Part shown: positions 18,245 to 27,045 of the stretch, in pieces
Numbering within the stretch: the first letter of the stretch is position 1
Layout: every line of letters begins with the position of its first letter
NCBI GenBank assembly: GCA_016788165.1
Contig: JAEUTH010000015.1
Coordinates: 62,001 to 126,000 of the forward strand
Reading direction: 5' to 3'
DNA from: Bacteroidia bacterium
Lineage (GTDB): Bacteria; Bacteroidota; Bacteroidia; AKYH767-A; OLB10
DNA length: 64,000 nucleotides
Notes under the pieces: model-generated
Told to the model about the DNA's origin: nothing
Seen by the model: only the letters and a program-made list of their open reading frames with translations
Database searches by the model: none
Program-made: the position numbers and the translations under genes

Positions 18245-18451
18245 GTGAAAGACTTTATTATAACATTCATTGTAGCATTTGTTCTATTTAAAGTATTGTC
18301 GAGCATTATGGATATGCGAAAACAACCCAATAAAGGAAACAATGGTAATACAACGCAACGCCATGTAGGCGACATAACCATAGAAGAAACACAAGAAGAC
18401 AAAAACAAAACAAACCAAACGGGTTATACTGATTACGAGGAAATTAAGTAG
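18245..18451 (+). CDS. Small membrane protein, DUF4834-like
   Basis: The 68-residue product starts at GTG 5 bp after ppx. One N-terminal membrane helix (residues 3-22, FIITFIVAFVLFKVLSSI) is followed by a polar, disordered segment and the C-terminal YTDYEEIK. A short protein with one N-terminal helix and a terminal D-Y-E-E-[IV]-K is the layout I recall for the Bacteroidota family DUF4834. The function is unknown. The tight spacing suggests cotranscription with ppx. Confidence 0.75.
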   Translation: MKDFIITFIVAFVLFKVLSSIMDMRKQPNKGNNGNTTQRHVGDITIEETQEDKNKTNQTGYTDYEEIK

Positions 18452-18572
18452 TTGCCCATTTGCAACCACGATAGATTAATTCTTACGGCTGTTTATATTT
18501 TTTATGTTTTCTTTGACATTAACTTGTGTAAGCACCACACAAAAACCGAACACTTATTTATATTAAAATTCA

Positions 18573-21014
18573 ATGCTAAAAAAAACGCAAGCTCTTGAAC
18601 ATGTAATTGCAATTGCCATTTTCCTATCACTGACATTTGTATATTTTATGCCAATGTTTCAAGGTAAAACCTTAAGTCAGCACGATATTGCACAATGGGA
18701 AGGAGCAGCCAAAGAAATTATAGACTTTAGAAATACCGAACATGCCGAGCCTCTTTGGACTAACAGAATGTTTGGTGGCATGCCTGCCTATCAAATAAGC
18801 ACTTTATATCCATCAAACCTGATAGCGCATGTTAATACATTCCTAACTTTTGGTTTGCCTTCACCGGCATATTTAATTTTTATGGGGCTGCTTAGTTTTT
18901 ATATTCTCATGTTAACCCTTAAAGTAGATTACCGTTTAGCAATTGGCGGTGCCATCAGCTATGCTTTTGTTTCGTTTAATGTGGTAGTTATTCAAGCAGG
19001 TCATAACTCAGAGGCACATGCAATTGTACTATTCCCATTAGTAATTGCCGGTGTGCTTATGGTTTTTAATAAAAATTATTGGGCTGGCGGTGCTTTAACA
19101 GCTATAGGTTTGGCATTACAACTGTATGCCAATCACTTACAAATTACCTATTACACAGCTCTTACCGTGCTTTGTTTGGTTATAGCCCGAAGTATATATG
19201 CAATTACCAAAAACGAAACAAAACACTTACTAAAAAGTGCTTTGGTGTTAAGTATTGCAGCCACTTTAGGTGTATTGCCCAACATTACCAATTTACTGGT
19301 AACAAATGAATATGGTAAAGCATCAACACGCGGCAGTAGTGAGTTAACAGAAAAAAAATCTTCGACAGGTTTAGATAAAGATTATGCATTAAATTGGAGT
19401 AATGGCAAGCGCGATGCGGTAACATTGTTAATACCCGATGCAACCGGTGGCGCTTCAACCAAAAAACTCGATCACAAATCGGCAACTTACAAGGCATTAG
19501 AAAGCAATGGTGTATTAGATCAGGCTGCTGGTTTGTTAGATGCAGCCCCAGTATATTGGGGAGGTTTGCCAAGCACTTCGGGACCGGTATATGCAGGCGC
19601 TATTATTATTCTGTTATGCGTTATAGGAATGCTAACTTTAAAAGGGCCTGATAAATGGTGGTTACTAATTGCAACCCTGTTGTCGGTTTCATTATCATGG
19701 GGGCGCTACTTTTTGCCGCTTACCGATTTATTCTTCAACTACTTTCCGGCTTACAACAAATTCAGGTCAGTATCAATGATAATGGTAATTGCTTCGTTTT
19801 GTTTACCGCTACTGGCAATAATGGGCCTGCAAGGCTTTATTAAGCTTACTGATGCAAGTGAGCGAAAGAAAATTTTAATGCGTGCGCTAAGTTTTACAGG
19901 TGGTTTTTGCGTGATAGTTTTACTGGGTTCTTACATGATTGATTACAGTGCCGAGAGCGACAAATACTATGCAAATGCGCCCTGGTTAATAGCTGCACTT
20001 AAACAAGACCGTGCTGCTATATTAAGAGCCGATACCCTTAGGTCATTAACTTTTGTTTTGCTTGCATTCGGTTTACTATGGTTTTATATAAACCAGAAAC
20101 TTAAATTACACTTACTATATATGTTGTTAAGTGTTTTGTTTTTATTTGATATGTGGCCTGTAGCTAAACGTTATTTAAACAACGATAGTTTTGCTGAAAA
20201 GACTGCCGAAGAAACACCCTTTACACCCACACAAGCCGACATGCAAATTTTACAAGATAAGTCATTAGGCTATCGGGTAATGAATACAACAGTTAGTACA
20301 TTTAACGATGCAGGTACCTCCTACTTTCACAATTCAATAGGCGGTTATCATGGAGCCAAATTAAAACGCTATCAGGAATTGATTGAGTACCAAATTGGCA
20401 AAGGCAATCAGGCAGTAATAGATATGCTAAACACCAAGTATTTTATTTTTCAAAACAAACAAAGCGGCTTACCCGAGGCACAAATAAATCCGCAAGCATG
20501 TGGCAACGCCTGGTTTGTAAGCAATATAAAATTTGTTGTCAATGCCGATGCCGAAATGGCTGCCTTGGATAAATTTAATCCTAAAACCGAAGTTTTTGTT
20601 GACCAACGTTTTAAAAGTCAGGTGGGTAGTATTCCTAATCAAACTGATAGTTCAGCATCAATAGTACTTACAAGTTATAAACCCAATTACATAAGTTATT
20701 CAAGTCAAACAAATACGGAACAATTCGCAGTGCTGTCCGAAATTTACTATGATAAAGGATGGAATGTTTATGTAGATGGCAAACCCACCGATTATGTAAG
20801 ATGTAATTATGTGCTACGCGGAATGAAAGTACCTGCCGGAAATCATAAAATCGAATTTAAATTTGAACCGGCAACTTATGCCATGGGCGAAAAAATATCG
20901 TTAGCTGGATCGCTGCTACTTTTTGCCGGTTGCCTGGCTGTACTTTTTATGGAGTTTAAAAAAACAAAACAAAGCCCGGAAACGCTGCCTGCAGGTAAAA
21001 AAGGCAAAAATTAA
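18573..21014 (+). CDS. YfhO-like multi-span membrane protein
   Basis: This 813-residue integral membrane protein has about 12-13 hydrophobic helices over residues 10-530 and a periplasmic/extracellular beta-rich C-terminal domain, closed by a last helix near residue 785. The GT-C-like layout, the early acidic loop (QHDIAQWEGAAKE) and conserved phrases such as MFGGMPAYQIS and VILGS..YD match the YfhO family. Bacillus members take part in glycosylation of teichoic acids. In Bacteroidota the acceptor is not known. The C-terminal Lys-rich tail is probably cytosolic. Confidence 0.85.
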   Translation: MLKKTQALEHVIAIAIFLSLTFVYFMPMFQGKTLSQHDIAQWEGAAKEIIDFRNTEHAEPLWTNRMFGGMPAYQISTLYPSNLIAHVNTFLTFGLPSPAYLIFMGLLSFYILMLTLKVDYRLAIGGAISYAFVSFNVVVIQAGHNSEAHAIVLFPLVIAGVLMVFNKNYWAGGALTAIGLALQLYANHLQITYYTALTVLCLVIARSIYAITKNETKHLLKSALVLSIAATLGVLPNITNLLVTNEYGKASTRGSSELTEKKSSTGLDKDYALNWSNGKRDAVTLLIPDATGGASTKKLDHKSATYKALESNGVLDQAAGLLDAAPVYWGGLPSTSGPVYAGAIIILLCVIGMLTLKGPDKWWLLIATLLSVSLSWGRYFLPLTDLFFNYFPAYNKFRSVSMIMVIASFCLPLLAIMGLQGFIKLTDASERKKILMRALSFTGGFCVIVLLGSYMIDYSAESDKYYANAPWLIAALKQDRAAILRADTLRSLTFVLLAFGLLWFYINQKLKLHLLYMLLSVLFLFDMWPVAKRYLNNDSFAEKTAEETPFTPTQADMQILQDKSLGYRVMNTTVSTFNDAGTSYFHNSIGGYHGAKLKRYQELIEYQIGKGNQAVIDMLNTKYFIFQNKQSGLPEAQINPQACGNAWFVSNIKFVVNADAEMAALDKFNPKTEVFVDQRFKSQVGSIPNQTDSSASIVLTSYKPNYISYSSQTNTEQFAVLSEIYYDKGWNVYVDGKPTDYVRCNYVLRGMKVPAGNHKIEFKFEPATYAMGEKISLAGSLLLFAGCLAVLFMEFKKTKQSPETLPAGKKGKN

Positions 21015-21082
21015 AATTGCGTTTTAGTATTGTTAATGCTTAATGATATCCAGTTAATAAATGTTTTTCAAGCACACGTTTA

Positions 21083-22852
21083 TTGAAAGAACTTAGCTAC
21101 TTAAATAAATACTTTTATAAATACCGTGGACGTATTGTATTGGGTATTTTATTTGTGGCACTCAGCAACATTTTCAGCATAGTACAACCTATTTTAATCA
21201 AACAAACACTCGATGATGTTGCTGCGCAAATTGCTGCCAAACACAATAAAACAACATTAATTTTATCAGATACGCTGCAAGATAAAGTGCTTTTATTTTG
21301 CTTACTGGTAGTAGGTGCAGCGCTGCTTCGCGGGCTGTTTTTATTTTTAATGCGCCAAACTATTATTGTAATCAGCAGGTTTATTGAATATGATTTAAAA
21401 AATGAAATTTACGCACACTATCAGGTTTTAGACGAAGCTTTTTATAAAACAAACAGCACCGGTAATTTAATGAACCGCATTAGCGAAGATGTATCACGTG
21501 TGCGCATGTATGTAGGACCTGCATTGATGTATTTGGTTAATATGTTTGTAATGTTTGTGTTTACAATTTCGGCTATGCTTTATAGCAGTATAACTTTAAC
21601 CTGCATTGTTTTAATACCGTTACCCATACTGATATTTATTGCTTATAAAGTGCACGATGTAATAAATACCCGTAGCGAATCCGTTCAGGAAAAACTTTCA
21701 AGTCTATCTAGTTTTGTACAAGAAACCGTAAGCGGTATCAGAGTTGTGAAAGCATTTGCACGTGAAAAACAATTTGAAACAAACCTTAAACAACAATCAG
21801 CCCTATACCGCAAACAATCGCTACTATTAGCGCAGGTTAATGCTTATTTTCATCCGGCACTTACATTGCTAATTGGCTTAAGCCTAACTTTAATCGTTTA
21901 TTTTGGTGGTTTAGGTGTAATGCAAAATAAATTTACAACGGGCATGCTGGTTGAGTTTGTGATGTATATAAATATGCTCACATTTCCCGTTGCATCATTG
22001 GGTTGGGTAATATCATTGGTGCAACGTGCTGCGGCATCACAAAAACGCATAAATGAATTTTTAAAAACACAGCCTTCCGTTCAATCCAAAGGTAGTGATG
22101 CTATTAGTATAAAAGGCACTGTTAAATTTAACCGGGTATCTTTCGCTTATCCCAACTCGAAAACAGCAGCAATAAAAAATATTTCGTTTGAGGTTAAACC
22201 CGGGCAAACCATTGCTTTTTTTGGTCGCACAGGCAGTGGCAAATCAACGGTTGCAAATTTAATGGTTCGTTTGTATGATGTATCGGAAGGCGAAATATTA
22301 ATTGATGGTATTAATATAAAAGACATACCAATACATATAGTTCGTGCAGCTATTGGTTACGTACCACAAGAAGTGTTTCTTTTCAGCGATACCATAAAAA
22401 ACAATATCGCTTTTGGTTATACAAATGCATCAGAATCGGAGATTACCCATGCTGCTATTGCAGCCGATGTATATCAGAATATTATAGGTTTCGAAAACAA
22501 ATTTGAAACCCTGTTAGGCGAACGTGGGATAAACCTTTCGGGTGGACAAAAGCAGCGCATTTCAATAGCCAGAGCGCTGGTTAAAAATGCAAAAATTTTA
22601 ATTTTTGATGATGTTTTAAGTGCAGTGGATACGAAAACCGAATCAAAAATTTTAAACAACTTAAAGCCAATTTTGGCTCATCAAACTTGCTTCATAATCT
22701 CACACCGGATTACTTCCATACAACATGCAAATCAAATTATAGTGTTAGAAAATGGAGTTGTTGTAGAAACGGGCAATCATCAAACCTTAATTAATAATAA
22801 CGGATATTACGCACGTCAATATCAATTACAAATGGAAGAAGAAGCCGCATGA
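21083..22852 (+). CDS. MsbA-like ABC exporter, fused permease-ATPase
   Basis: The 589-residue half-transporter starts at TTG. Six membrane helices lie within residues 17-310. The ATPase domain has Walker A GRTGSGKST (381-389), signature LSGGQ (485-489) and Walker B ILIFD (505-509). The residue after Walker B is Asp (D510), not the usual catalytic Glu. The motif FDDVLSAVD resembles the degenerate site of heterodimeric exporters such as the BmrC/YheI type. That would require a partner half-transporter, and none is adjacent. The substrate is unknown; lipid or drug export is typical. The downstream TPM gene overlaps by 4 bp. Confidence 0.9.
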   Translation: MKELSYLNKYFYKYRGRIVLGILFVALSNIFSIVQPILIKQTLDDVAAQIAAKHNKTTLILSDTLQDKVLLFCLLVVGAALLRGLFLFLMRQTIIVISRFIEYDLKNEIYAHYQVLDEAFYKTNSTGNLMNRISEDVSRVRMYVGPALMYLVNMFVMFVFTISAMLYSSITLTCIVLIPLPILIFIAYKVHDVINTRSESVQEKLSSLSSFVQETVSGIRVVKAFAREKQFETNLKQQSALYRKQSLLLAQVNAYFHPALTLLIGLSLTLIVYFGGLGVMQNKFTTGMLVEFVMYINMLTFPVASLGWVISLVQRAAASQKRINEFLKTQPSVQSKGSDAISIKGTVKFNRVSFAYPNSKTAAIKNISFEVKPGQTIAFFGRTGSGKSTVANLMVRLYDVSEGEILIDGINIKDIPIHIVRAAIGYVPQEVFLFSDTIKNNIAFGYTNASESEITHAAIAADVYQNIIGFENKFETLLGERGINLSGGQKQRISIARALVKNAKILIFDDVLSAVDTKTESKILNNLKPILAHQTCFIISHRITSIQHANQIIVLENGVVVETGNHQTLINNNGYYARQYQLQMEEEAA

Positions 22853-23364
22853 AACTAACTATATTAATTTCCAGTTTATGTATTCTTAGCACAAATGTAC
22901 ATGCGCAATTACTGCTAAAAAGTAGTGATGGCAAAAATGATATGGTTGCTATACCTATAAGCAAAGGTTATATAAATGACAGAGAAAAAATATTTAGTGA
23001 AACAGAAAAAAATCAGATACGCGATTTAATGATAAAATTTCGTTTCGATTCGAATACCATAAGCATATTAACGGTAGCCGAAATTGACCCGTTTGAAAAT
23101 ATACAAGCACTTGCTGTAGCTTATGCCAATGGATGGGAACTTGGTTGGGGCAATAAAAATGGCGTATTATTTGTCTTTAGCAAATCGAAACAAAAGTCAA
23201 CGGTACAAATAGGCGAAGCACTTGCAAAAAAAATCAGTACAGACCAATTAAATTATTTAGACCGATTAATGATTCAACAATTTGTACAAAACAATTATGC
23301 ACAAGGTGTAATAAATGCTTTAAGCGAATTGAACCAAATTTTAATACAAACTAACAAACACTAA
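22849..23364 (+). CDS. TPM-domain secreted protein
   Basis: The 171-residue protein has a signal peptide (MKLTILISSLCILSTNVHAQ) followed by a TPM domain. YINDREKIFSETEKNQIRDLM corresponds to the family's opening helix, and ANGWELGWGNKNGVLFVFS matches the WGxGxxxxNNGVLLL-type signature. Plant TLP18.3 and bacterial homologues are periplasmic or lumenal, with reported phosphatase or photosystem-repair roles. In Bacteroidota the role is open. It overlaps the ABC exporter by ATGA and is surely cotranscribed with it. It lacks the C-terminal membrane helix seen in longer TPM proteins. Confidence 0.85.
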   Translation: MKLTILISSLCILSTNVHAQLLLKSSDGKNDMVAIPISKGYINDREKIFSETEKNQIRDLMIKFRFDSNTISILTVAEIDPFENIQALAVAYANGWELGWGNKNGVLFVFSKSKQKSTVQIGEALAKKISTDQLNYLDRLMIQQFVQNNYAQGVINALSELNQILIQTNKH

Positions 23365-23377
23365 TAAATAAATTAAA

Positions 23378-23989
23378 ATGAAAAAAACATTATTCCTTTT
23401 AGCAATAGCAAGTTTTGCTTTATTAAAATCACAAGCACAATTTGTATTAAACCCACAAGCCGGTATTACAGCACAAACAGCCATTAAAGCTTTAGATAAC
23501 GAAGAGTTTAAAGCCCGCGTTGGTTATACATTAGGTACGGACGCACGCTTTGGCAGCCGTTTTTATTTTCAACCCGGGCTATATTTTTCTGCAGTAACTT
23601 CTGAATACCAATATGAAGACGGAGTTGACACCACAGACTATGATTACAAAACTGATTTTCAGCGCCAAACTTTAAAACTTAATGCAAAAGCCGGTTATAA
23701 TATTGTACATAAGGATGGATTTAAATTACGGGTAAATGCAGGCCCCAGCTTTGATGTTTTACTTAACGCCAAATCGGATAACGATGCCATTGATGATGAC
23801 GATTTTAAAAAGGGCTTTGTAAATTTAGATGCAGGTGTGGGTTTGGATATTTGGTTTGTATCGGTTGACTTAAGCGCTTCGTACGGACTAACAAAAGCTT
23901 TTGACAACACAACTACTGAAAACAACACACGGTTTTTAACCGGATTTTTAACAGTGGGTATTGTATTAGGTAATGGTTTAAAGGATTAA
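23378..23989 (+). CDS. PorT-like outer-membrane beta-barrel protein
   Basis: The 203-residue protein has a signal peptide (MKKTLFLLAIASFALLKSQAQ), then eight-strand-type barrel sequence (ARFGSRFYFQPGLYFSAV, LKLNAKAGYNIV, LRVNAGPSFDVLL, FLTVGIVLG). The family resembles PorT/OmpW-like outer membrane beta-barrel domains common in Bacteroidota. An acidic loop with several Asp residues (KSDNDAIDDDDF) is likely surface exposed. It follows the TPM gene by 13 bp and ends at a strong bidirectional terminator, so it closes the exporter operon. Confidence 0.8.
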   Translation: MKKTLFLLAIASFALLKSQAQFVLNPQAGITAQTAIKALDNEEFKARVGYTLGTDARFGSRFYFQPGLYFSAVTSEYQYEDGVDTTDYDYKTDFQRQTLKLNAKAGYNIVHKDGFKLRVNAGPSFDVLLNAKSDNDAIDDDDFKKGFVNLDAGVGLDIWFVSVDLSASYGLTKAFDNTTTENNTRFLTGFLTVGIVLGNGLKD

Positions 23990-24001
23990 TTTATATGCAA
24001 C

Positions 24002-24040
24002 AAAAAAAAGCCGAATAAGAAATTATACGGCTTTTTTTTT
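24002..24040. terminator. Bidirectional terminator after beta-barrel gene
   Basis: An A-run plus AGCCG (24002-24012) pairs with CGGCT plus a T-run (24028-24040) around a 15-nt AT-rich loop. It has T-tracts on both strands, ending the + operon and possibly the minus-strand response-regulator operon, whose stop is 81 bp away. Confidence 0.85.
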
Positions 24041-24120
24041 ACTATACGGTTTGCCTGATTTTAGTGGTTTTGCTTTTGCTCAAAACAGATAGATCTGGTA
24101 TTTATAATTGCGATTAACAT

Positions 24121-24780
24121 TTACCTATGCTTATCAACCAGGCCATGCTCAACAGCATATAAAACCAAACCGGCCAAATTTTTCGAATTTGTTTTTTGAA
24201 TCAATCTAATCCGATGGCCTTCTATGGTTTTATCACTCAGGCACATTACATCGGCAATTTCTTTTGTACTCATTTGAGCACATACATATTTAAGCACCTC
24301 TTTTTCACGGTCGGTAAGTTGGTTGCTCGTATCGCTGTTGTAAGTGCTCGTTTCGGCATGTATAATGCGTTGTAAAAGCACGTCCGATACTTCTTTGCTA
24401 TAATACTTGCCGCCCATCATAACTTCGTTAATGGCCATTTCTATTTCGGCTTTATTCGTGTTTTTAAGTAAGTAGCCATTTACACCTGCTTTAAACATTT
24501 CAAGTATATTATCTTTATCATCATACATACTTAAAGCAACAACTTTTACTCGCGGATATTTTTGTACAACCAACTTTGTGGTTTCAATGCCGTTTTGGTG
24601 CGGCATTTTAATATCCATAAAAATAATATCTACTTCTTCTTTCGATAAAATATCCATCACAAACAAACCGTTTTCGGCTTGCAATATTTTGCCAACGCTA
24701 TTTATTGTTTTGATGGATAGCTCTAAACCTTTTCTGAACATTTGGTGGTCGTCAGCGATAAGTACTTTAAGATTTTCCAT
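24121..24780 (-). CDS. NarL/LuxR-type response regulator
   Basis: The start at 24780 gives MENLKVLIADDHQMFRKG, the canonical receiver opening; an upstream in-frame ATG at 24846 would run into the kinase gene. The product is 219 residues. The receiver domain has acidic pair D10/D11 and phosphoacceptor D56 in FMDIKMP. The C-terminal LuxR HTH (LTDREKEVLKYVCAQMSTKEIADVM ... TIEGHRIRLIQKT) binds DNA as a dimer. It lies 11 bp after its cognate kinase. The paired GGGNNNNCC sites upstream of this operon are a candidate target by proximity only. Confidence 0.94.
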   Translation of the reverse strand: MENLKVLIADDHQMFRKGLELSIKTINSVGKILQAENGLFVMDILSKEEVDIIFMDIKMPHQNGIETTKLVVQKYPRVKVVALSMYDDKDNILEMFKAGVNGYLLKNTNKAEIEMAINEVMMGGKYYSKEVSDVLLQRIIHAETSTYNSDTSNQLTDREKEVLKYVCAQMSTKEIADVMCLSDKTIEGHRIRLIQKTNSKNLAGLVLYAVEHGLVDKHR

Positions 24781-24791
24781 GGTTTGGTTTA

Positions 24792-25583
24792 TTAGGTGGT
24801 AATAGTAAGTGTAGTGTGTTTTAATTGAAAATCTATTGAATAGCAAGTGCCTTGCCCCGGTTTTGAAACCACTTCACAAACCCCTTTATATAATCTGACC
24901 CGGGTTAGCACATTGTTTAAACCTAATCCCTTATTTACGCGCATTTCGTCAAACCCTTTACCGTTATCTTTGTATAATACTCTTAACAAACCGGCTTGCT
25001 TATGTGCTATAATATCAATACGCGTACATGCTGCATGTTTAATTGTATTATTTATAAGTTCCTGAATAATGCGATACAAATTTATTGCAAAGTCGGGATC
25101 TTGTATTTCCTTAAAACTTTCAATTTCTAAATCAATTTTTATAGGGCTTCCTTTTTCAATTTGTTTTTTAAATTCATGTAATTGAAGGTATATACCTTTT
25201 TCACTAATATACTTTGCTGCAAGGTTGCGCACAATAATTCTAATATCCGTAATTACGTTATCGAGCATTTCATTTGTTTCTGCAATCAGTTGGTTTCTAT
25301 CTTCAGTAGAAAAGTCGTTATGCATTAAATCAATACTAAGTTTAAGTGCGCTAAGCCTGGGTCCAATATCATCATGCAGGTCTTCCGCTATCCGGCCGCG
25401 TTCTTGTTCCTGTGCTTGCAGCGTAGCTTTAAACAAATCTTCTTGTTTACGTCTGATACTTTTGTAGTAACGCCACATTGCAAACAAAAAAATAGCAGCT
25501 ATTATGATAATAGTAATAAACACTATTAACAACGCCAGCAATGAGCGGCTATCGCTATCTAACTTTAAAAGTATTTCCTGCAA
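24792..25583 (-). CDS. Sensor histidine kinase, HisKA_3 type
   Basis: The 263-residue kinase has one N-terminal membrane helix (residues 13-36) and no sensor domain of its own. The dimerisation/phosphoacceptor segment ERGRIAEDLHDDIGPRLSAL carries H70. The ATP-binding domain shows QELINNTIKHA (N box), DNGKGFD (G1) and KGLGLNNVLTRV (G2). This NarX/DesK-like class pairs with LuxR-type regulators, here the next gene. Since the kinase has no input domain, the 7-TM and secreted proteins encoded upstream are likely to supply the signal. Its start overlaps the 7-TM gene by 29 bp. Confidence 0.93.
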   Translation of the reverse strand: MQEILLKLDSDSRSLLALLIVFITIIIIAAIFLFAMWRYYKSIRRKQEDLFKATLQAQEQERGRIAEDLHDDIGPRLSALKLSIDLMHNDFSTEDRNQLIAETNEMLDNVITDIRIIVRNLAAKYISEKGIYLQLHEFKKQIEKGSPIKIDLEIESFKEIQDPDFAINLYRIIQELINNTIKHAACTRIDIIAHKQAGLLRVLYKDNGKGFDEMRVNKGLGLNNVLTRVRLYKGVCEVVSKPGQGTCYSIDFQLKHTTLTITT

Positions 25584-26187
25584 CTAAGTATGTTTTAGTA
25601 AGTAGTAAACAAAAGATGATGTGACTAATATTGTAAAAAAGCCAAGCTTGCTTGGGCATTAAAAATACAGTACTAACTACAATAAGCGTAATTGAGGTAT
25701 AAACAAAAATTGAAGTTACGCCCCAAAAAACAGCGTTTTTGCTAATGATACTCGCTTCTTCAACAATTATAAATAGCTTAACTGCTGCAAATATTGCAAT
25801 AACTGACGATACAACTGTATTAAACACCGGCATTTGTTCAAAAATACCTAAACTACCTTTTTCATTTTGTGTAAGTAATGCTGAGTAGGCCCAGAATACA
25901 ATTAAAAGCAACAAACCAAAAATCAATTTCCATCTTTCTTTTATCGGCTTTGGCCAATTAGCTATCAAACTAAAAAGAATTACTTTTTCAAGTAAGATGA
26001 AAACATTAACCACAACCATATTATTTAAATGACGGGTAAAATAGGTTAAGCAAATTTGGTCGGATAAGAACGATAATGCTAAATAAAATAAAATCCACTT
26101 AAAGGGTTTGGTAAGTTTATCAAAATACCATAATCCAAGTGCTAAAGGAATTATAGTTGTGTAAATAGCAATGTATGGTAAAACCAT
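25555..26187 (-). CDS. Seven-helix membrane protein of unknown function
   Basis: The 210-residue product has seven predicted membrane helices at about residues 4-21, 29-49, 57-77, 87-105, 121-143, 152-174 and 180-203, with short loops and no soluble domain. It starts immediately after the TAA of the secreted-protein gene (TAAATG) and overlaps the kinase gene by 29 bp, so translational coupling is likely. Its position between a secreted protein and an input-less kinase suggests a membrane sensor or signal relay, similar in idea to 7TM receptor modules fused to other kinases. That role is inference; no motif identifies it. Confidence 0.75.
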   Translation of the reverse strand: MVLPYIAIYTTIIPLALGLWYFDKLTKPFKWILFYLALSFLSDQICLTYFTRHLNNMVVVNVFILLEKVILFSLIANWPKPIKERWKLIFGLLLLIVFWAYSALLTQNEKGSLGIFEQMPVFNTVVSSVIAIFAAVKLFIIVEEASIISKNAVFWGVTSIFVYTSITLIVVSTVFLMPKQAWLFYNISHIIFCLLLTKTYLVAGNTFKVR

Positions 26188-26886
26188 TTATCGTTTGTCA
26201 GTATTTAATGAATTTGAATCGCTACAATAATTGGGACAAGGCACATTCTGATCGGCAACATAAGCAACCAGGTCAACGCCCTTAGCATCAACTCCAAAAA
26301 GTACCATTGTTTTTTTTCCGCTGCTGTTTAGCCCAATATAAAAGCGCACACCTACACAGCCGGGTTGGTCTAACAAAGCCACTATAGCATCTTTACCAAA
26401 AAGGCCTCCCTTTATCTTGTCATTATAATGTGCTGAGTGCCTGTAATTAAATGCAGCTGTATCAGCTGTTCCTGTATCCACTTGTTGGTTTTGCTCAGGT
26501 GAAACTACAGTTGTGCCGGTTTGCAAAGCCACAATGCCAGGTAAAATATCATTGTGTCTTGTTTCTGTTTGACGCGTAGCGCCTACTATCAGTATAGTCA
26601 TTCTATCATTATGATAAGCATAATAACCTCTGATACCACTGGCATTTTTTTGACTTATGATTTTATTTAGAGTTGCCGAAGTATAAAAGGCTCCTTGGCC
26701 ACCTTGATGGTACTTATTAACTATGGCACGGCCTTCTACAGGATCAATGAGATGGTTAGCACGCGAAAGCGGTAACTCGGCAGGGGGTACGGCATAACTT
26801 GGTGTGAGCATAAAAGTTACCGAATGTGCTTTAGGTTGAAAGAATGCAATTAGCAATAATAAAAATACGGTTGTAAGGTTTTTCAT
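26188..26886 (-). CDS. Secreted protein of unknown function, first gene of two-component operon
   Basis: The ATG at 26886 gives a signal peptide (MKNLTTVFLLLLIAFFQPKAHS); an upstream ATG at 26919 would add eleven residues. The mature part of about 210 residues has no domain I recognise. It contains IRGYYAYHNDRMTILIVGA, a Cys in DQPGCVGVRFYIGLN and a Cys pair near the C-terminus (VPCPNYCSD), which could form a disulphide in the periplasm. It leads the operon with the 7-TM protein, kinase and regulator, so a ligand-binding or sensing role outside the cell is plausible but unproven. Confidence 0.7.
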   Translation of the reverse strand: MKNLTTVFLLLLIAFFQPKAHSVTFMLTPSYAVPPAELPLSRANHLIDPVEGRAIVNKYHQGGQGAFYTSATLNKIISQKNASGIRGYYAYHNDRMTILIVGATRQTETRHNDILPGIVALQTGTTVVSPEQNQQVDTGTADTAAFNYRHSAHYNDKIKGGLFGKDAIVALLDQPGCVGVRFYIGLNSSGKKTMVLFGVDAKGVDLVAYVADQNVPCPNYCSDSNSLNTDKR

Positions 26887-26970
26887 AATAATGGGGTTTA
26901 ATAAATTGTTAGGAAGCACAATAATATGACATTGAGAAAAAATTTCAATAAATAAAAACCCTTGTCGTTA

Positions 26971-27045
26971 CATAGGGAAAACCCTTACTTAAAATTCGGG
27001 AAAACCATCTTGACCTAAGCTCATTCTTTGTTGTGATTTGTATCA
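26971..27045 (+). promoter_or_regulatory. Paired GGGAAAACC sites plus TTTGTATCA, copy 1
   Basis: GGGAAAACCC starts at 26975 and GGGAAAACC at 26998 (23 bp apart, about two helix turns). TTTGTATCA is at 27037-27045, exactly 39 bp after the second site. The same ordered set occurs at 33679, 33703 and 33742. The 17-bp string AAGGGTTTTCCCTATGT is shared between loci in inverted orientation. The block lies about 90 bp upstream of the minus-strand secreted-protein gene and could also drive the + strand. The TTTG box fits the -7 element only loosely. Confidence 0.5.
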
